DNA of 46,380 nt from the NCBI GenBank assembly GCA_938074525.1, contig CALJEX010000093.1, positions 1 to 46,380 of the forward strand. The letters are read 5' to 3'. The notes below the pieces were generated by a model. It ran no database searches. It was not told where the DNA came from and worked only from the letters and a program-made list of their open reading frames with translations. The position numbers were made by a program, and so were the translations under genes. The stretch is from an uncultured Gammaproteobacteria bacterium. Lineage in GTDB: Bacteria; Pseudomonadota; Gammaproteobacteria; UBA4575. How positions within the stretch are numbered: position 1 is the first letter of the stretch; every line of letters begins with the position of its first letter. Shown piece after piece: positions 33,488-42,885 of this stretch.

Positions 33488-33754
33488 ATGAAAAATATAG
33501 GGTTAATGATAGTCGTATTATCCAACATCCTTACCGCACAAGCTTTTTCTTTAGGTGGAGGCTTAAGCTATAAAGAAGCATTATTTTGGAGCGGGGATTT
33601 AAATCGTAGCGGATACCTAGATATAAAAGAAGCAAATAGCATCTACAATCTTGGCAATAAAAAAGTTTTTGCTAAATATGACAAAAATGATGATAGAACT
33701 ATTACTACATTTGAGTTCAACGATTACATCAATCGAAGGAGCCGTACAGAGTAG
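33488..33754 (+). CDS. Small exported EF-hand protein
   Basis: This 88-residue protein has a signal peptide (LMIVVLSNILTAQAFS) and two EF-hand loops: DLNRSGYLDIKE (a canonical 12-residue loop ending in Glu) and DKNDDRTITTFE. The calcium-binding positions 1, 3, 5 and 12 are occupied by Asp/Asn/Ser and Glu in the first loop. The frame is open for 30 codons upstream, but the ATG at 33488 with AGGAGA before it and the signal peptide decides the start. It probably binds calcium in the periplasm. Its partner is unknown. It is convergent with the aldehyde dehydrogenase gene. Confidence 0.75.
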   Translation: MKNIGLMIVVLSNILTAQAFSLGGGLSYKEALFWSGDLNRSGYLDIKEANSIYNLGNKKVFAKYDKNDDRTITTFEFNDYINRRSRTE

Positions 33755-33778
33755 AAATTAATACTACTTACAATCTTA

Positions 33779-35218
33779 TTATAGCTCTTTGGATCGCATA
33801 ATAATCTGTTTATCTATTTGCATATCTTCAAAGGTGTAGGGTATTCCCCCTACACCTAATCCAGATTGTCGAATGCCGGCAAACGGCATCCAATCAACAC
33901 GGAATGCAGTGTGATCATTAATCATCACTGTAGCCGCATCTAAGCGTCGACTGCAGTGCAAACCAAAATCTAAGTTCTGAGTTAATACTGATGCTTGAAA
34001 AGCATAAGGTAGACTATTTGCTTGTGCAATAGCGTGCTCAACATCATCATATCCATACACACAAACCGCAGGGCCAAAAATTTCTTGGGTACTTATTTGT
34101 GAGTCTATCGATGGCTCTAGTAACACCGTGCACTCATAACTAGTCTCTGATAGCGCATTACCACCACATACTTTAGTTGCGCCTTCTGCTATTGCAGCAT
34201 CCACCCAGGACTTAACCCGGTCAACTTCATGAGTTCTAATTAGCGGACCTACTTCTGTAGACTCCAGTGTTGGATCACCTATCTTCATTTGTTTAGCAAA
34301 GCTAGCTAACCGCTCAGCCACTTCATTAGCCATTGCGCGTGGTGCAAATACTCTCTGTACAGACACACACACTTGGCCTGCATGATAAAAACCACCTTTT
34401 GCAATTAGCGGCAAAGTATCATCAAGATCAGCTGTTGAATCAATAATCACTGGGGCCACACCACCGTGCTCCAAAGCACAACGCGCACCTGGTGCTAACT
34501 TAGAACGCAACATCCAACCGACTCTGCCACTACCAATGAATGAGAAAAATCCTACACGTTCATCTGTCACAAGTCTTTCTGCCACCGAATGATCGCTCAC
34601 TGCACATGCTTGACAGTATTCTTCTGGTAGGCCGGCATCACGTAAAATTTGCACAAAACGAAAACATGACAATGGTGTATCTTCAGCAGGCTTAACAATC
34701 ACTGGACAACCTGCTGCAATCGCAGGGCCCACTTGATGCACGATTAAATTAAGTGGGTGATTAAAAGCACTGACTGCGACGACAACCCCAATGGGTTCTT
34801 TATGGGTAAACGCCAAACGATTAAGCGATGACGCATTTAATCCCATTGGAATTTCACGGCCGCTTTCAGTACGGAGCACTTCTATACAATTTTTTACGCC
34901 ATCAATTGCGCGTGCGACCTCCACACGAGAATCTATTAATGGCTTGCCACCTTCTCTCGCAGCCTCCAAGGCTAAATGCTCAGCTTGTTGCTGCATCAAT
35001 TCTGCTGTTTTTTCCAGCACATCAATTCGCTTTGGAATTGACAACCAACGATCACGATCACGAAAAATCTTATATGCAGAGCTTAAAGCTTTATCCACAT
35101 CATCTGCAGAAGCAACGGGCACTTCTGCAATCGGCGTTAAGTCCCAAGGTGCAACCACTGTGATTTTATCACCAGTGCCAACAGCACCAGGAATCATAAC
35201 TTTAAGCTCTTCATTCAT
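33779..35218 (-). CDS. Aldehyde dehydrogenase family protein
   Basis: This 479-residue NAD(P)-dependent aldehyde dehydrogenase has the oxyanion Asn153 (AFNHPLN), Lys in VIVKPAEDTPLS, the general base Glu250 in CALEHGGVAP (His follows where Leu is usual) and the nucleophile Cys284 in YHAGQVCVSVQR. The GQVCxSVQR pattern is that of the lactaldehyde/GAPN/phosphonoacetaldehyde branch rather than of classical ELGGK betaine aldehyde enzymes. The substrate is not clear. It follows the acetolactate synthase-like gene after 12 bases, so the two form an operon and may act on connected metabolites. Confidence 0.85.
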   Translation of the reverse strand: MNEELKVMIPGAVGTGDKITVVAPWDLTPIAEVPVASADDVDKALSSAYKIFRDRDRWLSIPKRIDVLEKTAELMQQQAEHLALEAAREGGKPLIDSRVEVARAIDGVKNCIEVLRTESGREIPMGLNASSLNRLAFTHKEPIGVVVAVSAFNHPLNLIVHQVGPAIAAGCPVIVKPAEDTPLSCFRFVQILRDAGLPEEYCQACAVSDHSVAERLVTDERVGFFSFIGSGRVGWMLRSKLAPGARCALEHGGVAPVIIDSTADLDDTLPLIAKGGFYHAGQVCVSVQRVFAPRAMANEVAERLASFAKQMKIGDPTLESTEVGPLIRTHEVDRVKSWVDAAIAEGATKVCGGNALSETSYECTVLLEPSIDSQISTQEIFGPAVCVYGYDDVEHAIAQANSLPYAFQASVLTQNLDFGLHCSRRLDAATVMINDHTAFRVDWMPFAGIRQSGLGVGGIPYTFEDMQIDKQIIMRSKEL

Positions 35219-35230
35219 AATTACTCTACT

Positions 35231-36877
35231 TTACTCTGGGGCAACACCAGTCACTAAGCGACTTAGTTCTTCTGTAAGCTTCATGTTTTCAGAGTAATCA
35301 ACTGGGCAATCAATAATGACTACGGTATCGTCAGCAATAGCCTGCTTAAGGGTAGGAACAAGTTCTTCCGCACTATTAACTCGGTAACCTTTTGCGCCAA
35401 AACTTTCCGCATACTTCACAAAGTCAGGGTTAGTAAATTCAATATTACTAGGACGCCCCATTTTACGCATTTGATGCCACTTGATTAGCCCATATTCACT
35501 ATCACTCCAAATCAAAATAATAATAGGAATTTTATACCTCAGTGCTGTTTCAATCTCTTGAGAATTCATCATGAATCCAGCATCACCTGTTACGGTCAAG
35601 GCTGTTGCATTTGGGTTGACCATCTTAGCTGCAATTGCACCCGGCACACCTATTCCCATAGAGGCAAAACCATTGGAAATAATGCAAGTATTAGGCTTTT
35701 CTGCTTGATACATACGAGCCATCCACATTTTATGTGCACCCACATCTGACACCACAACATCTTCGGGATTCAATACCGCACGTAAATCACAAATTATTTT
35801 CTGCGGTTTAACTGGAAAACCTGTGTCATTAGCATATTCATTCAATTCACCGACAATTGTTTCACGCAACTCAGCATTGAAACCTCCCACGTGAGGTTTT
35901 GCAATTTGCGATATTCCTTCTAAGCCAGCTTTAATATCACCCACCACACCGACTTCAAGAATATAGTGCTCATCAACTTCTGCAGGACTCATATCAACAT
36001 GGATAATTTTCTTATCTTTATATTTGTGCCAAATATGAGGATGAAACTCGACCATATCAAATCCGACACAAATAATGACATCAGATTTTTCAAAACCACA
36101 AGCCACATAATCTTTAGCTTGCAAGCCCACAGTTCCTAACGATAAAGCATGCGATGAAGGCATAGTGCCTTTTGCCATAAAAGTGGTCGCAACTGCTATA
36201 TTTAATTTTTCAGCAAATTTCACTAACTGGTCAGAAGCACCACTTCGAATAACACCGTTACCGGCCATAATAATTGGGTTTTTAGACTCGCTGATGACAT
36301 CAGCGGCTTGCTTAATTTTTTCTACGGGAGGAACAGGGTGAGTTGGCGCTTGCACTTTCAAAGGCTGCTTTTCCATCGTCATCTGTGAACCGGCAATATT
36401 CTCAGGGAAATCGATGAAACTACCTCCCGGCTTTTCCATCTGTGCATCTTTAAATGCCTTTCTAACAATTTCAGGAATAATTTGTGCTGCACGAATTTGC
36501 GTACTGTACTTCGAGATTGGCTCAAATAGATTGACCAAATCCAATACTTGATGACTCTCTTTGTGCATGCGTGTGGTGGCGCCTTGTCCGGCAATTGCAA
36601 CAATTGGCGCACGATCCATATCTGCATCAGCAAAGCCAGTGATCAGATTAGTCGCACCAGGCCCGAGCGTAGCTAAACATACGCCGGCTTTTCCTGTCAG
36701 CCTGCCGTATACATCAGCCATGAATGCTGCACCTTGCTCATGGCGAGTAGTGATAAACTTGATCTTACTGTCGAGCAAGGCATCCATGACATCCAGATTC
36801 TCTTCGCCGGGGATCCCGAAAATATACTCAACCCCTTCATTTTCAATACATTTAATAAACAACTCGGATGCTTTCAT
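35231..36877 (-). CDS. Acetolactate synthase-like thiamine diphosphate enzyme, large subunit only
   Basis: This 548-residue ThDP enzyme has the catalytic Glu47 in TTRHEQGAAFMADVYGR, LGPGATNL and the ThDP/Mg motif beginning GDAGFMMNSQEIETALRY. These match the acetolactate synthase group; the Glu argues against glyoxylate carboligase, which lacks it. The ATG at 36877 with GGAG six bases before it is used; an in-frame TTG lies four codons upstream. No small regulatory subunit follows; instead there is an aldehyde dehydrogenase. A catabolic AlsS-like role or another carboligation, with the product aldehyde handled by the partner, are both possible. Confidence 0.85.
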   Translation of the reverse strand: MKASELFIKCIENEGVEYIFGIPGEENLDVMDALLDSKIKFITTRHEQGAAFMADVYGRLTGKAGVCLATLGPGATNLITGFADADMDRAPIVAIAGQGATTRMHKESHQVLDLVNLFEPISKYSTQIRAAQIIPEIVRKAFKDAQMEKPGGSFIDFPENIAGSQMTMEKQPLKVQAPTHPVPPVEKIKQAADVISESKNPIIMAGNGVIRSGASDQLVKFAEKLNIAVATTFMAKGTMPSSHALSLGTVGLQAKDYVACGFEKSDVIICVGFDMVEFHPHIWHKYKDKKIIHVDMSPAEVDEHYILEVGVVGDIKAGLEGISQIAKPHVGGFNAELRETIVGELNEYANDTGFPVKPQKIICDLRAVLNPEDVVVSDVGAHKMWMARMYQAEKPNTCIISNGFASMGIGVPGAIAAKMVNPNATALTVTGDAGFMMNSQEIETALRYKIPIIILIWSDSEYGLIKWHQMRKMGRPSNIEFTNPDFVKYAESFGAKGYRVNSAEELVPTLKQAIADDTVVIIDCPVDYSENMKLTEELSRLVTGVAPE

Positions 36878-37051
36878 GTGTTTCTCCAACAGATAGGAAT
36901 TTACGACAACTTGATTACAAAACTGACTTATAATTGACTAGTTATACATATCGGCATATTTCTAATTTATTTAAACGAATAGTCGCATAATTCACTCAAA
37001 GTTAAACCTTTTTTAAAACCAATACACTTCTGTGTTACTAATCGCACCAGC

Positions 37052-38029
37052 ATGAACCATACGACCGACAAACGCGCCAAACTATTACAAGATTGGATTA
37101 ATTCTCTATTCGATGTAGTTGAGAACTCTTTTTCTACGGTGTCTGGTGACGCAAGTTTCAGACGATACTTTAGATTTATCGCTAAAAATGAAATGGGTTT
37201 TGACCAAATCTCTTTAATTGCTGTTGATGCACCACCAGAAAAGGAAGACAGCCAACGATTTATCGATATTGCTTTACTATTGGCAGACAATAAATTACCT
37301 GCTCCAAAAATTTATGTTTCTTCTGATGATGGCTTTTATGTGCAGCAGGATTTTGGGGATCAGTTACTTCATAACAGCTTAAACAAAAATTCCGCTGATC
37401 ATCTTTACGCCATTGCAATGAACTATATTGTAGATCTTCAGCAAGTCGATCCTTCCCAGTTGCCTAGTTACAACAGCGAGCTTCTACAAACAGAAATGGG
37501 CTTATTCACCGACTGGTTCTTAAATAAACATTTAAGCTACACACTGACCGAGGAAAACAAAACCCTCTTAACATCTACTTATCAATTACTAGAAGCGAAT
37601 GCCCTAGAGCAGCCACAAGTATTTGTGCATCGCGACTATCATTCTAGAAACTTAATGGTATTAGATGAAAACCATCTAGGAATGATTGACTTTCAGGATG
37701 CTGTTGTTGGCCCAATCACTTACGACTTAGTTTCTCTACTAAAAGATTGCTATATTGATTGGCCACAACAAAAAATAGACTTATGGCTAAAACAATTCAT
37801 AAACATGCTGCCCGAGCAATATGGCCATTCTCAATTTAAGCGCTGGTTTGACTTGATGGGAATGCAGCGACACTTAAAGGCTATTGGTATTTTCTCGCGA
37901 CTTAATTACCGTGACAATAAACCTTCTTACATGAACGATATTCCTCGCACAATAAATTACGTACTCACAGTCAGCGACAAGTACGATGAATTAAAACCAT
38001 TTCATACATTTATTACCAAGCTATTATGA
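37052..38029 (+). CDS. amgK: N-acetylmuramate/N-acetylglucosamine 1-kinase
   Basis: This 325-residue aminoglycoside phosphotransferase-fold kinase phosphorylates N-acetylmuramate at C1 in the peptidoglycan recycling bypass that skips MurA and fosfomycin. Motifs are the nucleotide loop GDASFRRYFRF, the catalytic loop VHRDYHSRNLMV and the metal Asp in GMIDFQDAVVGP. It shares ATGA with the next gene, murU, which uses its product. The pair is typical of gammaproteobacteria such as Pseudomonas. Confidence 0.88.
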   Translation: MNHTTDKRAKLLQDWINSLFDVVENSFSTVSGDASFRRYFRFIAKNEMGFDQISLIAVDAPPEKEDSQRFIDIALLLADNKLPAPKIYVSSDDGFYVQQDFGDQLLHNSLNKNSADHLYAIAMNYIVDLQQVDPSQLPSYNSELLQTEMGLFTDWFLNKHLSYTLTEENKTLLTSTYQLLEANALEQPQVFVHRDYHSRNLMVLDENHLGMIDFQDAVVGPITYDLVSLLKDCYIDWPQQKIDLWLKQFINMLPEQYGHSQFKRWFDLMGMQRHLKAIGIFSRLNYRDNKPSYMNDIPRTINYVLTVSDKYDELKPFHTFITKLL

Positions 38030-38688
38030 AAGCCATGATTCTTGCGGCTGGCCGCGGCAGACGCCTGCAACCACTCACTAATAAAATGCCTAAGCCCCTA
38101 ATCAGAGTCGGCAAACGAACACTCATTGAACACCACATCAGCAAACTTGCCTCTGCTGGATTTGAATCTATCGTTATTAATACTGCATACAGAGGTGAAC
38201 AAATTCGCCGTTACCTAGGTGATGGTTCTAGATACAATATACCTATTAGTTACTCCAACGAAGGTAAACGTGCTTTAGAAACAGGCGGAGGAATTTCTTA
38301 CGCGCTTACTTTACTAGGTGACGAACCCATTCTAGTCATCAGCGCCGATATTTATTGCCGAATCCCATTTGATATAAACTTCAAATTCAATAACTCGCAA
38401 ATACATTTATTTATGGTCAACAACCCGGAGCATAATACCGACGGTGATTTTTCCAGTGAAGAATTAAATTTGAGCCACCCTAGCGAACAACGCCTTACCT
38501 ATAGCGGCGTAGCTTATATGGATCCAAAATTATTCGTTCATGAAAAAAGAGCTTTTCCATTAATAAATACAATTCGTCACTGCATTAGCAGTAATAATAT
38601 AAGCGCTGAATTATTTACCGGCGCATGGTTTGATGTTGGTACTGGTAGCCGTCTACATAAAGCAAATAAGCATGCTCTGTGTAATTAG
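38026..38688 (+). CDS. murU: N-acetylmuramate-alpha-1-phosphate uridylyltransferase
   Basis: This 220-residue nucleotidyltransferase makes UDP-MurNAc from the AmgK product. The N-terminus has the family signature MILAAGRGRRLQPLT followed by MPKPLIRVGKRTLIEHH. The metal Asp is in VISADIYCRI, and GAWFDVGTGSRL is near the end. The start codon overlaps the amgK stop by four bases. It is convergent with lipA, with only 16 bases between. Confidence 0.88.
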   Translation: MKAMILAAGRGRRLQPLTNKMPKPLIRVGKRTLIEHHISKLASAGFESIVINTAYRGEQIRRYLGDGSRYNIPISYSNEGKRALETGGGISYALTLLGDEPILVISADIYCRIPFDINFKFNNSQIHLFMVNNPEHNTDGDFSSEELNLSHPSEQRLTYSGVAYMDPKLFVHEKRAFPLINTIRHCISSNNISAELFTGAWFDVGTGSRLHKANKHALCN

Positions 38689-38704
38689 TATTGAGAAAAA
38701 TTAT

Positions 38705-39637
38705 TCACCCAATTCCAGCTGCTTGCTGATCTGCATGATATGAAGAACGCACCATTGGCCCACTAGCTACGTTTGAAAAACCCATCTCCAAAGCATCGTC
38801 GCGCAACTGGTCAAACTCATCTGGAGTGACATAACGAATGACTGGCAGATGATGTTTTGAGGGCTGCAAGTACTGACCTAACGTCAACATATCACAATCA
38901 TGTGCACGCAAATCTCTCATTACTTCACGCACTTCGTCTAACTCTTCACCCAAACCTAGCATAATCCCAGACTTGGTAGGCACATTATTATTGGCCTGCT
39001 TAAATTGCTGAATTAGCTTTAATGACCATTGATAGTCCGCTCCTGGCCGAGCTTGCTTATAAAGACGCGGTACTGTTTCTAAGTTGTGATTAAACACATC
39101 TGGTAGTTCCACTTGCAATGCAGCCAATGCTTTTTCCATACGTCCGCGAAAATCAGGCACTAATACTTCAATTTCAATATTAGGATTTAGCTGGCGTACT
39201 TGTTTAATGCATTGTTGAAAATGAGTAGCTCCGCCATCCTTGAGGTCATCACGATCCACTGATGTAATAACCACATACTTCAATTGCATCATCTGAATAG
39301 TTTTAGCCAGCTTGACAGGCTCATTTTCATCAGGCGCTAATGGCCGTCCATGGGCTACATCACAAAAAGGGCATCTACGTGTACACAGATCTCCAAGAAT
39401 CATAAAGGTCGCTGTGCCATGGGCATAGCACTCATTTAGATTAGGGCAAGAGGCTTCTTCACATACAGTATAAAGCTCATTATCTTTGATTGTTTTCTTC
39501 AGCTCAGCTACTTTTGCTGAGTGAGTCACTTTAATCCGAATCCACTCAGGCTTACGCAACATCGTTTCTGATGGAACAATTTTTATGGGTATGCGCGATA
39601 CCTTATCTTCACCACGTTGTTTATTGCTTGTGCTCAT
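38705..39637 (-). CDS. lipA: Lipoyl synthase
   Basis: This 310-residue radical SAM enzyme inserts two sulfurs into octanoyl groups on lipoyl domains. The auxiliary cluster cysteines are in [12 protein letters not shown], and the radical SAM cluster is in [10 protein letters not shown]. Also present are [20 protein letters not shown] and the C-terminal RSSYHADQ. It follows lipB after one base, forming the usual lipB-lipA operon. The length is typical. Confidence 0.95.
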   Translation of the reverse strand: MSTSNKQRGEDKVSRIPIKIVPSETMLRKPEWIRIKVTHSAKVAELKKTIKDNELYTVCEEASCPNLNECYAHGTATFMILGDLCTRRCPFCDVAHGRPLAPDENEPVKLAKTIQMMQLKYVVITSVDRDDLKDGGATHFQQCIKQVRQLNPNIEIEVLVPDFRGRMEKALAALQVELPDVFNHNLETVPRLYKQARPGADYQWSLKLIQQFKQANNNVPTKSGIMLGLGEELDEVREVMRDLRAHDCDMLTLGQYLQPSKHHLPVIRYVTPDEFDQLRDDALEMGFSNVASGPMVRSSYHADQQAAGIG

Positions 39638-39638
39638 C

Positions 39639-40277
39639 TCATTGATAGAATTGTTTAACGATTAGATTTGATAGCATTGATGCAACTTCTTCGCAATTTT
39701 CATTAATTCCTAATTGCGATAGCTGAACAACTTTCATACCTTCTAGTCCACAGGGATTTATGTAAGTGAAGGGCTTTGTATCCATATTAACATTTATTGC
39801 TAATCCATGAAATGAACAGCCTTTTCGAACGCGCAATCCGAGCGAAGCCAACTTATTTCCATGCACATACACACCAGGCGCACTTTTGATTCGCTCTCCC
39901 AGCATATCAAATGCTGACAAGTATTGAATAGTGACTTCTTCAAGACCATATACCAATGCTTTAACGCCTAACCGTAGTCGTTTTAAATCCATCAAACAAT
40001 ACACAAGCAATTGGCCAGGACCATGATAGGTAACATCGCCACCTCGATCAGAATGCACCAAGGGGATATCAGAATTAACTAAAAAATTACTCTTATTGCC
40101 ATTACGACCTAAGGTAAATACTGGCTCGTGCTGTAAAAACCAAATTTCATCATCTGTATTTTCATCTCTGGCATCAGTAAATTCATGCATCTTTTTATGC
40201 ATAACGCCGTAATCCTGCTTACCCAAATATTTCACTATAGGTATACTATTCTTCAATACCGCACTCACTCTACCCAT
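39639..40277 (-). CDS. lipB: Octanoyltransferase
   Basis: This 212-residue enzyme moves octanoyl from acyl carrier protein to lipoyl domains. The family motif [16 protein letters not shown] and the acyl-accepting Cys in [10 protein letters not shown], with the partner Lys in [12 protein letters not shown], are present. It starts with ATG at 40277 inside the 3' end of the upstream membrane protein gene (13-base overlap), and lipA follows one base after its stop. Confidence 0.93.
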   Translation of the reverse strand: MGRVSAVLKNSIPIVKYLGKQDYGVMHKKMHEFTDARDENTDDEIWFLQHEPVFTLGRNGNKSNFLVNSDIPLVHSDRGGDVTYHGPGQLLVYCLMDLKRLRLGVKALVYGLEEVTIQYLSAFDMLGERIKSAPGVYVHGNKLASLGLRVRKGCSFHGLAINVNMDTKPFTYINPCGLEGMKVVQLSQLGINENCEEVASMLSNLIVKQFYQ

Positions 40278-40870
40278 CTCTTCTTATGTTCAATTTTATG
40301 CGCTATTAGGTCAGCTACTATTTTCACACCAGCTAACATAATTAAGCCAATTTGAGTGACACCAAATGTTTGTAACGCTATACCTCCAAAGATAATAAAT
40401 ACATGTAAAACAATAATTCTTTTATACGGTGAAAACATCACATCAGAAACAGACATTTCCCTGAACTCACCGCGTATTAAGTAGTTTTGCAAAAAAGAGA
40501 AGGCATGGCTAACCACCAACGCTATTAAGGCTAACTGCAAACCATTTTGCATAATAATCTGAAATGCTGCTGGAATAGAATCCAATTCACCACCAAATAA
40601 ATCGACTATAAATGTTCCATGACCAAAGCAAAACATTCCATAATGAACTGAGAAAAAAACCGTCATAACCACTCTTTGCAGGAAAGATTCTGAACCTGAA
40701 CAAGTCAACATCTTGAAGACATTAAACACGCCAATTACCACATTCTCCAACCAGTACAATAGAATAAGTGGGAATAGTTGCCAGTCAAAAAATAGCACAC
40801 CAATAATTGGAACTAAATTTCCTGCAATTAATGCCAGAGAGGTAGCGCCTAACTTGGGGAAATTAATCAC
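40265..40870 (-). CDS. DUF6498-type integral membrane protein
   Basis: This 201-residue inner-membrane protein has about five hydrophobic segments. The conserved block LFPLILLYWLENVVIGVFNVFK, read in short blocks, and the following TVFFSVHYGMFCFGHG resemble the DUF6498 family, whose function is unknown. The C-terminus is basic (HKIEHKKRW). It overlaps lipB by 13 bases and is probably in the lipBA transcript. Confidence 0.75.
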   Translation of the reverse strand: MINFPKLGATSLALIAGNLVPIIGVLFFDWQLFPLILLYWLENVVIGVFNVFKMLTCSGSESFLQRVVMTVFFSVHYGMFCFGHGTFIVDLFGGELDSIPAAFQIIMQNGLQLALIALVVSHAFSFLQNYLIRGEFREMSVSDVMFSPYKRIIVLHVFIIFGGIALQTFGVTQIGLIMLAGVKIVADLIAHKIEHKKRWVE

Positions 40871-40895
40871 TAGTCAATAACTGTAGTTACAGTGA

Positions 40896-41183
40896 TTACA
40901 GCGGCCAAAATGCCAAGCCTAACATCAAAAAACGCACGGCCAATATTACACAACTCGCACCGACCACAGCATGGATTGAGGTAAAACCCAGATCAATTAT
41001 TCGCCGCAGACTCAGATAAGCGCCAATTAAGCATAGAAAAAATGCAAACTCGCTCACAACTAACAATGTAAGCAAAGGCAGTTTAGTCGATCCACCTTCT
41101 CCCAATTGTCCACCAATCGTCACTACCAGCATGAAGAAAATACCCATCGCCAGCGCAACATAAGGAAAACTATATTTACTCAT
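40896..41183 (-). CDS. Small membrane protein of unknown function
   Basis: This 95-residue hydrophobic protein has three predicted membrane helices (VALAMGIFFMLVVTIG, LLTLLVVSEFAFFLCLIGAY, VVGASCVILAVRFLMLGLA). I do not recognise a family. The gene lies 17 bases after a SIMPL domain gene and 25 bases before the DUF6498-type gene, so it is probably co-transcribed with both. Confidence 0.65.
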   Translation of the reverse strand: MSKYSFPYVALAMGIFFMLVVTIGGQLGEGGSTKLPLLTLLVVSEFAFFLCLIGAYLSLRRIIDLGFTSIHAVVGASCVILAVRFLMLGLAFWPL

Positions 41184-41200
41184 AAGATTAGTTATATGTA

Positions 41201-41920
41201 TTAATCAGAAAGATAGTATTGAACGGTGGAGACTACGCGTACTTTCTTGATATGTGGGTTATTTTTATCGCGCGGATAAATACTAAACTGGCCTTGTGAT
41301 GCATTTTTAATCTTGCCCAATTTGCTTTCAGAGTCACTAGCAAACTTCTCTGCCACTTCTCGTGCTTTACGCGTGGCCTCTTCTATCATTTCTGGCTTAA
41401 CTTCATTTAAGCGGGTGAAAATATATTCTGTTTGATACTGATAACCACCACCTGAAAAAACGATACCTTGTTTACCTAATTCCGAAAGCTTACTCATAAT
41501 AGCGCGCACTGCGTCTATATTTTTCGAATAAACAGTGACAGTTTGGATAGCAGAATATCGGTAACGCGGCGCTTGTCCACCACCGTATTGTTGAGCAGTT
41601 TTATCCGTTATTGATGGTGATGAAAATGAAATCTCATCAGAAGCAATATTATTAACTTCTAAAAAAGACTTAATTTTAAAAGTATGACTATCGATGGTCC
41701 TATACAATTTCTCCAAGTCATTTTCAGCTAACGTGAACTCTATCGGCCATATAACTATATCTGCTTTATATTCACGCTCTGACAAGCCTTTCACCGTCAC
41801 ACTACGATCATATTGTTTAAAATCAATCGCAGCCGTGGCAACAAAATATCCTAACGCCGCCAGTCCTAAAAATATAAAAAACCCTAAAATAAAGGCACTG
41901 GATTTATTATCAACCTGCAT
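41201..41920 (-). CDS. SIMPL domain (DUF541) protein
   Basis: This 239-residue protein has one N-terminal membrane helix (AFILGFFIFLGLAALGYFVA) and a periplasmic SIMPL domain: the segment YDRSVTVKGLSEREYKADI opens it, and KVRVVSTVQYYL ends it. SIMPL proteins include BP26/OMP28 and form oligomeric channels or sheaths in some bacteria; the exact role is unknown. The ATG at 41920 has GGAG six bases before it and replaces a TTG upstream. Confidence 0.85.
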   Translation of the reverse strand: MQVDNKSSAFILGFFIFLGLAALGYFVATAAIDFKQYDRSVTVKGLSEREYKADIVIWPIEFTLAENDLEKLYRTIDSHTFKIKSFLEVNNIASDEISFSSPSITDKTAQQYGGGQAPRYRYSAIQTVTVYSKNIDAVRAIMSKLSELGKQGIVFSGGGYQYQTEYIFTRLNEVKPEMIEEATRKAREVAEKFASDSESKLGKIKNASQGQFSIYPRDKNNPHIKKVRVVSTVQYYLSD

Positions 41921-41971
41921 ACAAATCTCCAAAATAATTACACATAGATATTGAGTGCTGTGTGGGTATCA

Positions 41972-42526
41972 TTATAGAGAAATGTTGCCTTCAAGTATTC
42001 TGCTTTCGCCCGGCAATAGTCCTTCTAGGCTCCATGCCCCCACTCGATATCGAATTAATCTTAACGTTGGGTGACCCACAGCAGCAGTCATTCGCCGTAC
42101 TTGGCGATTTTTACCTTCTCTAATGGCAATTTCTAGCCATTGCGTAGGTATAGTTTTTCGAAATCGCACTGGTGGATTCCTCAGCCATAAGTTATCTGGT
42201 TCAGCAATACAAATAACTTCAGCGGGCTTAGTCATGCCATCTTTTAACTTCACGCCTTTCTTTAATAAATTGATCTTTTTATCACTAACCTCACCTTCGA
42301 CTTGCACCCAATAACGCTTTGCTAATTTCTTATCCGGACTGGCTATTTCATGCTGCAGTTTTCCATTATCTGTCAGCAGCAATAATCCTTCGCTGTCTTT
42401 GTCCAATCTCCCCGCTGCATAAACATTTTTAACTGAAATATAATCAGCTAATGTCTTGCGTCCATTCCCATCCGTGAACTGACTTAACACATCATAGGGC
42501 TTATTAAACAATACTAGCTTAGTCAT
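41972..42526 (-). CDS. rluE: 23S rRNA pseudouridine synthase, RluE type
   Basis: This 184-residue RsuA/RluB-class synthase has the catalytic Asp in AAGRLDKDSEGLLLLT, the N-terminal LVLFNKPYDVLSQF and the C-terminal block IREGKNRQVRRMTAAVGHPTLRL, read in short blocks. It lacks the N-terminal S4 domain, as RluE does; E. coli RluE modifies U2457 of 23S rRNA. The ATG at 42526 is preferred to a GTG two codons earlier. Confidence 0.88.
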   Translation of the reverse strand: MTKLVLFNKPYDVLSQFTDGNGRKTLADYISVKNVYAAGRLDKDSEGLLLLTDNGKLQHEIASPDKKLAKRYWVQVEGEVSDKKINLLKKGVKLKDGMTKPAEVICIAEPDNLWLRNPPVRFRKTIPTQWLEIAIREGKNRQVRRMTAAVGHPTLRLIRYRVGAWSLEGLLPGESRILEGNISL

Positions 42527-42672
42527 GCGCACTCATAGCAACTCACTTAAATGTATCTCTCTAAAGATTGAAGAAACTTAGTAGCCATTATTGCGTGAAT
42601 TCATACCAAATAAGTTCTTTCGTTTACTGCATGATTTGCAGACTGTTTAACTATAATTTTTTCTGCCCACCA

Positions 42673-42885
42673 TTAAAATTTCTTGTTGCGATTCTTCATT
42701 AATGTTTTTGCCAACACAAACACTAATCCTATTCCAGCGCATAAAATAAAAATGAACCCCAAAGGAAGAAAAAGACTTTCGTGCAATACTCCATCTTTAT
42801 CAACATACTGATAAAAAATATTTTCTAAAATTATAAAAGCAATGCCGACAGCCAATAACAACAAGCTAGTTATCAAAACTTTCAT
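42673..42885 (-). CDS. Small two-helix membrane protein, DUF3955-like
   Basis: This 70-residue protein has two membrane helices (LITSLLLLAVGIAFIILEN and LPLGFIFILCAGIGLVFVLA) joined by YVDKDGVLHESLF. The pattern resembles DUF3955 proteins. The ATG at 42885 overlaps the stop of the preceding gene as ATGA, which fixes the start, although the frame is open for 16 more codons. The function is unknown. Confidence 0.65.
   Translation of the reverse strand: MKVLITSLLLLAVGIAFIILENIFYQYVDKDGVLHESLFLPLGFIFILCAGIGLVFVLAKTLMKNRNKKF

Noticed and set aside
34791-35297. Long open frame (168 codons) on the plus strand opposite the aldehyde dehydrogenase
   Set aside because: It is Ser/Thr-rich with no recognisable motif, and the opposite strand holds a complete catalytic enzyme in the same bases.
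40896-40930. RegA-like motif on the minus strand (TTGGCATTTTGGCCG)
   Set aside because: It has three mismatches to the consensus and lies in the coding end of a small membrane protein gene.
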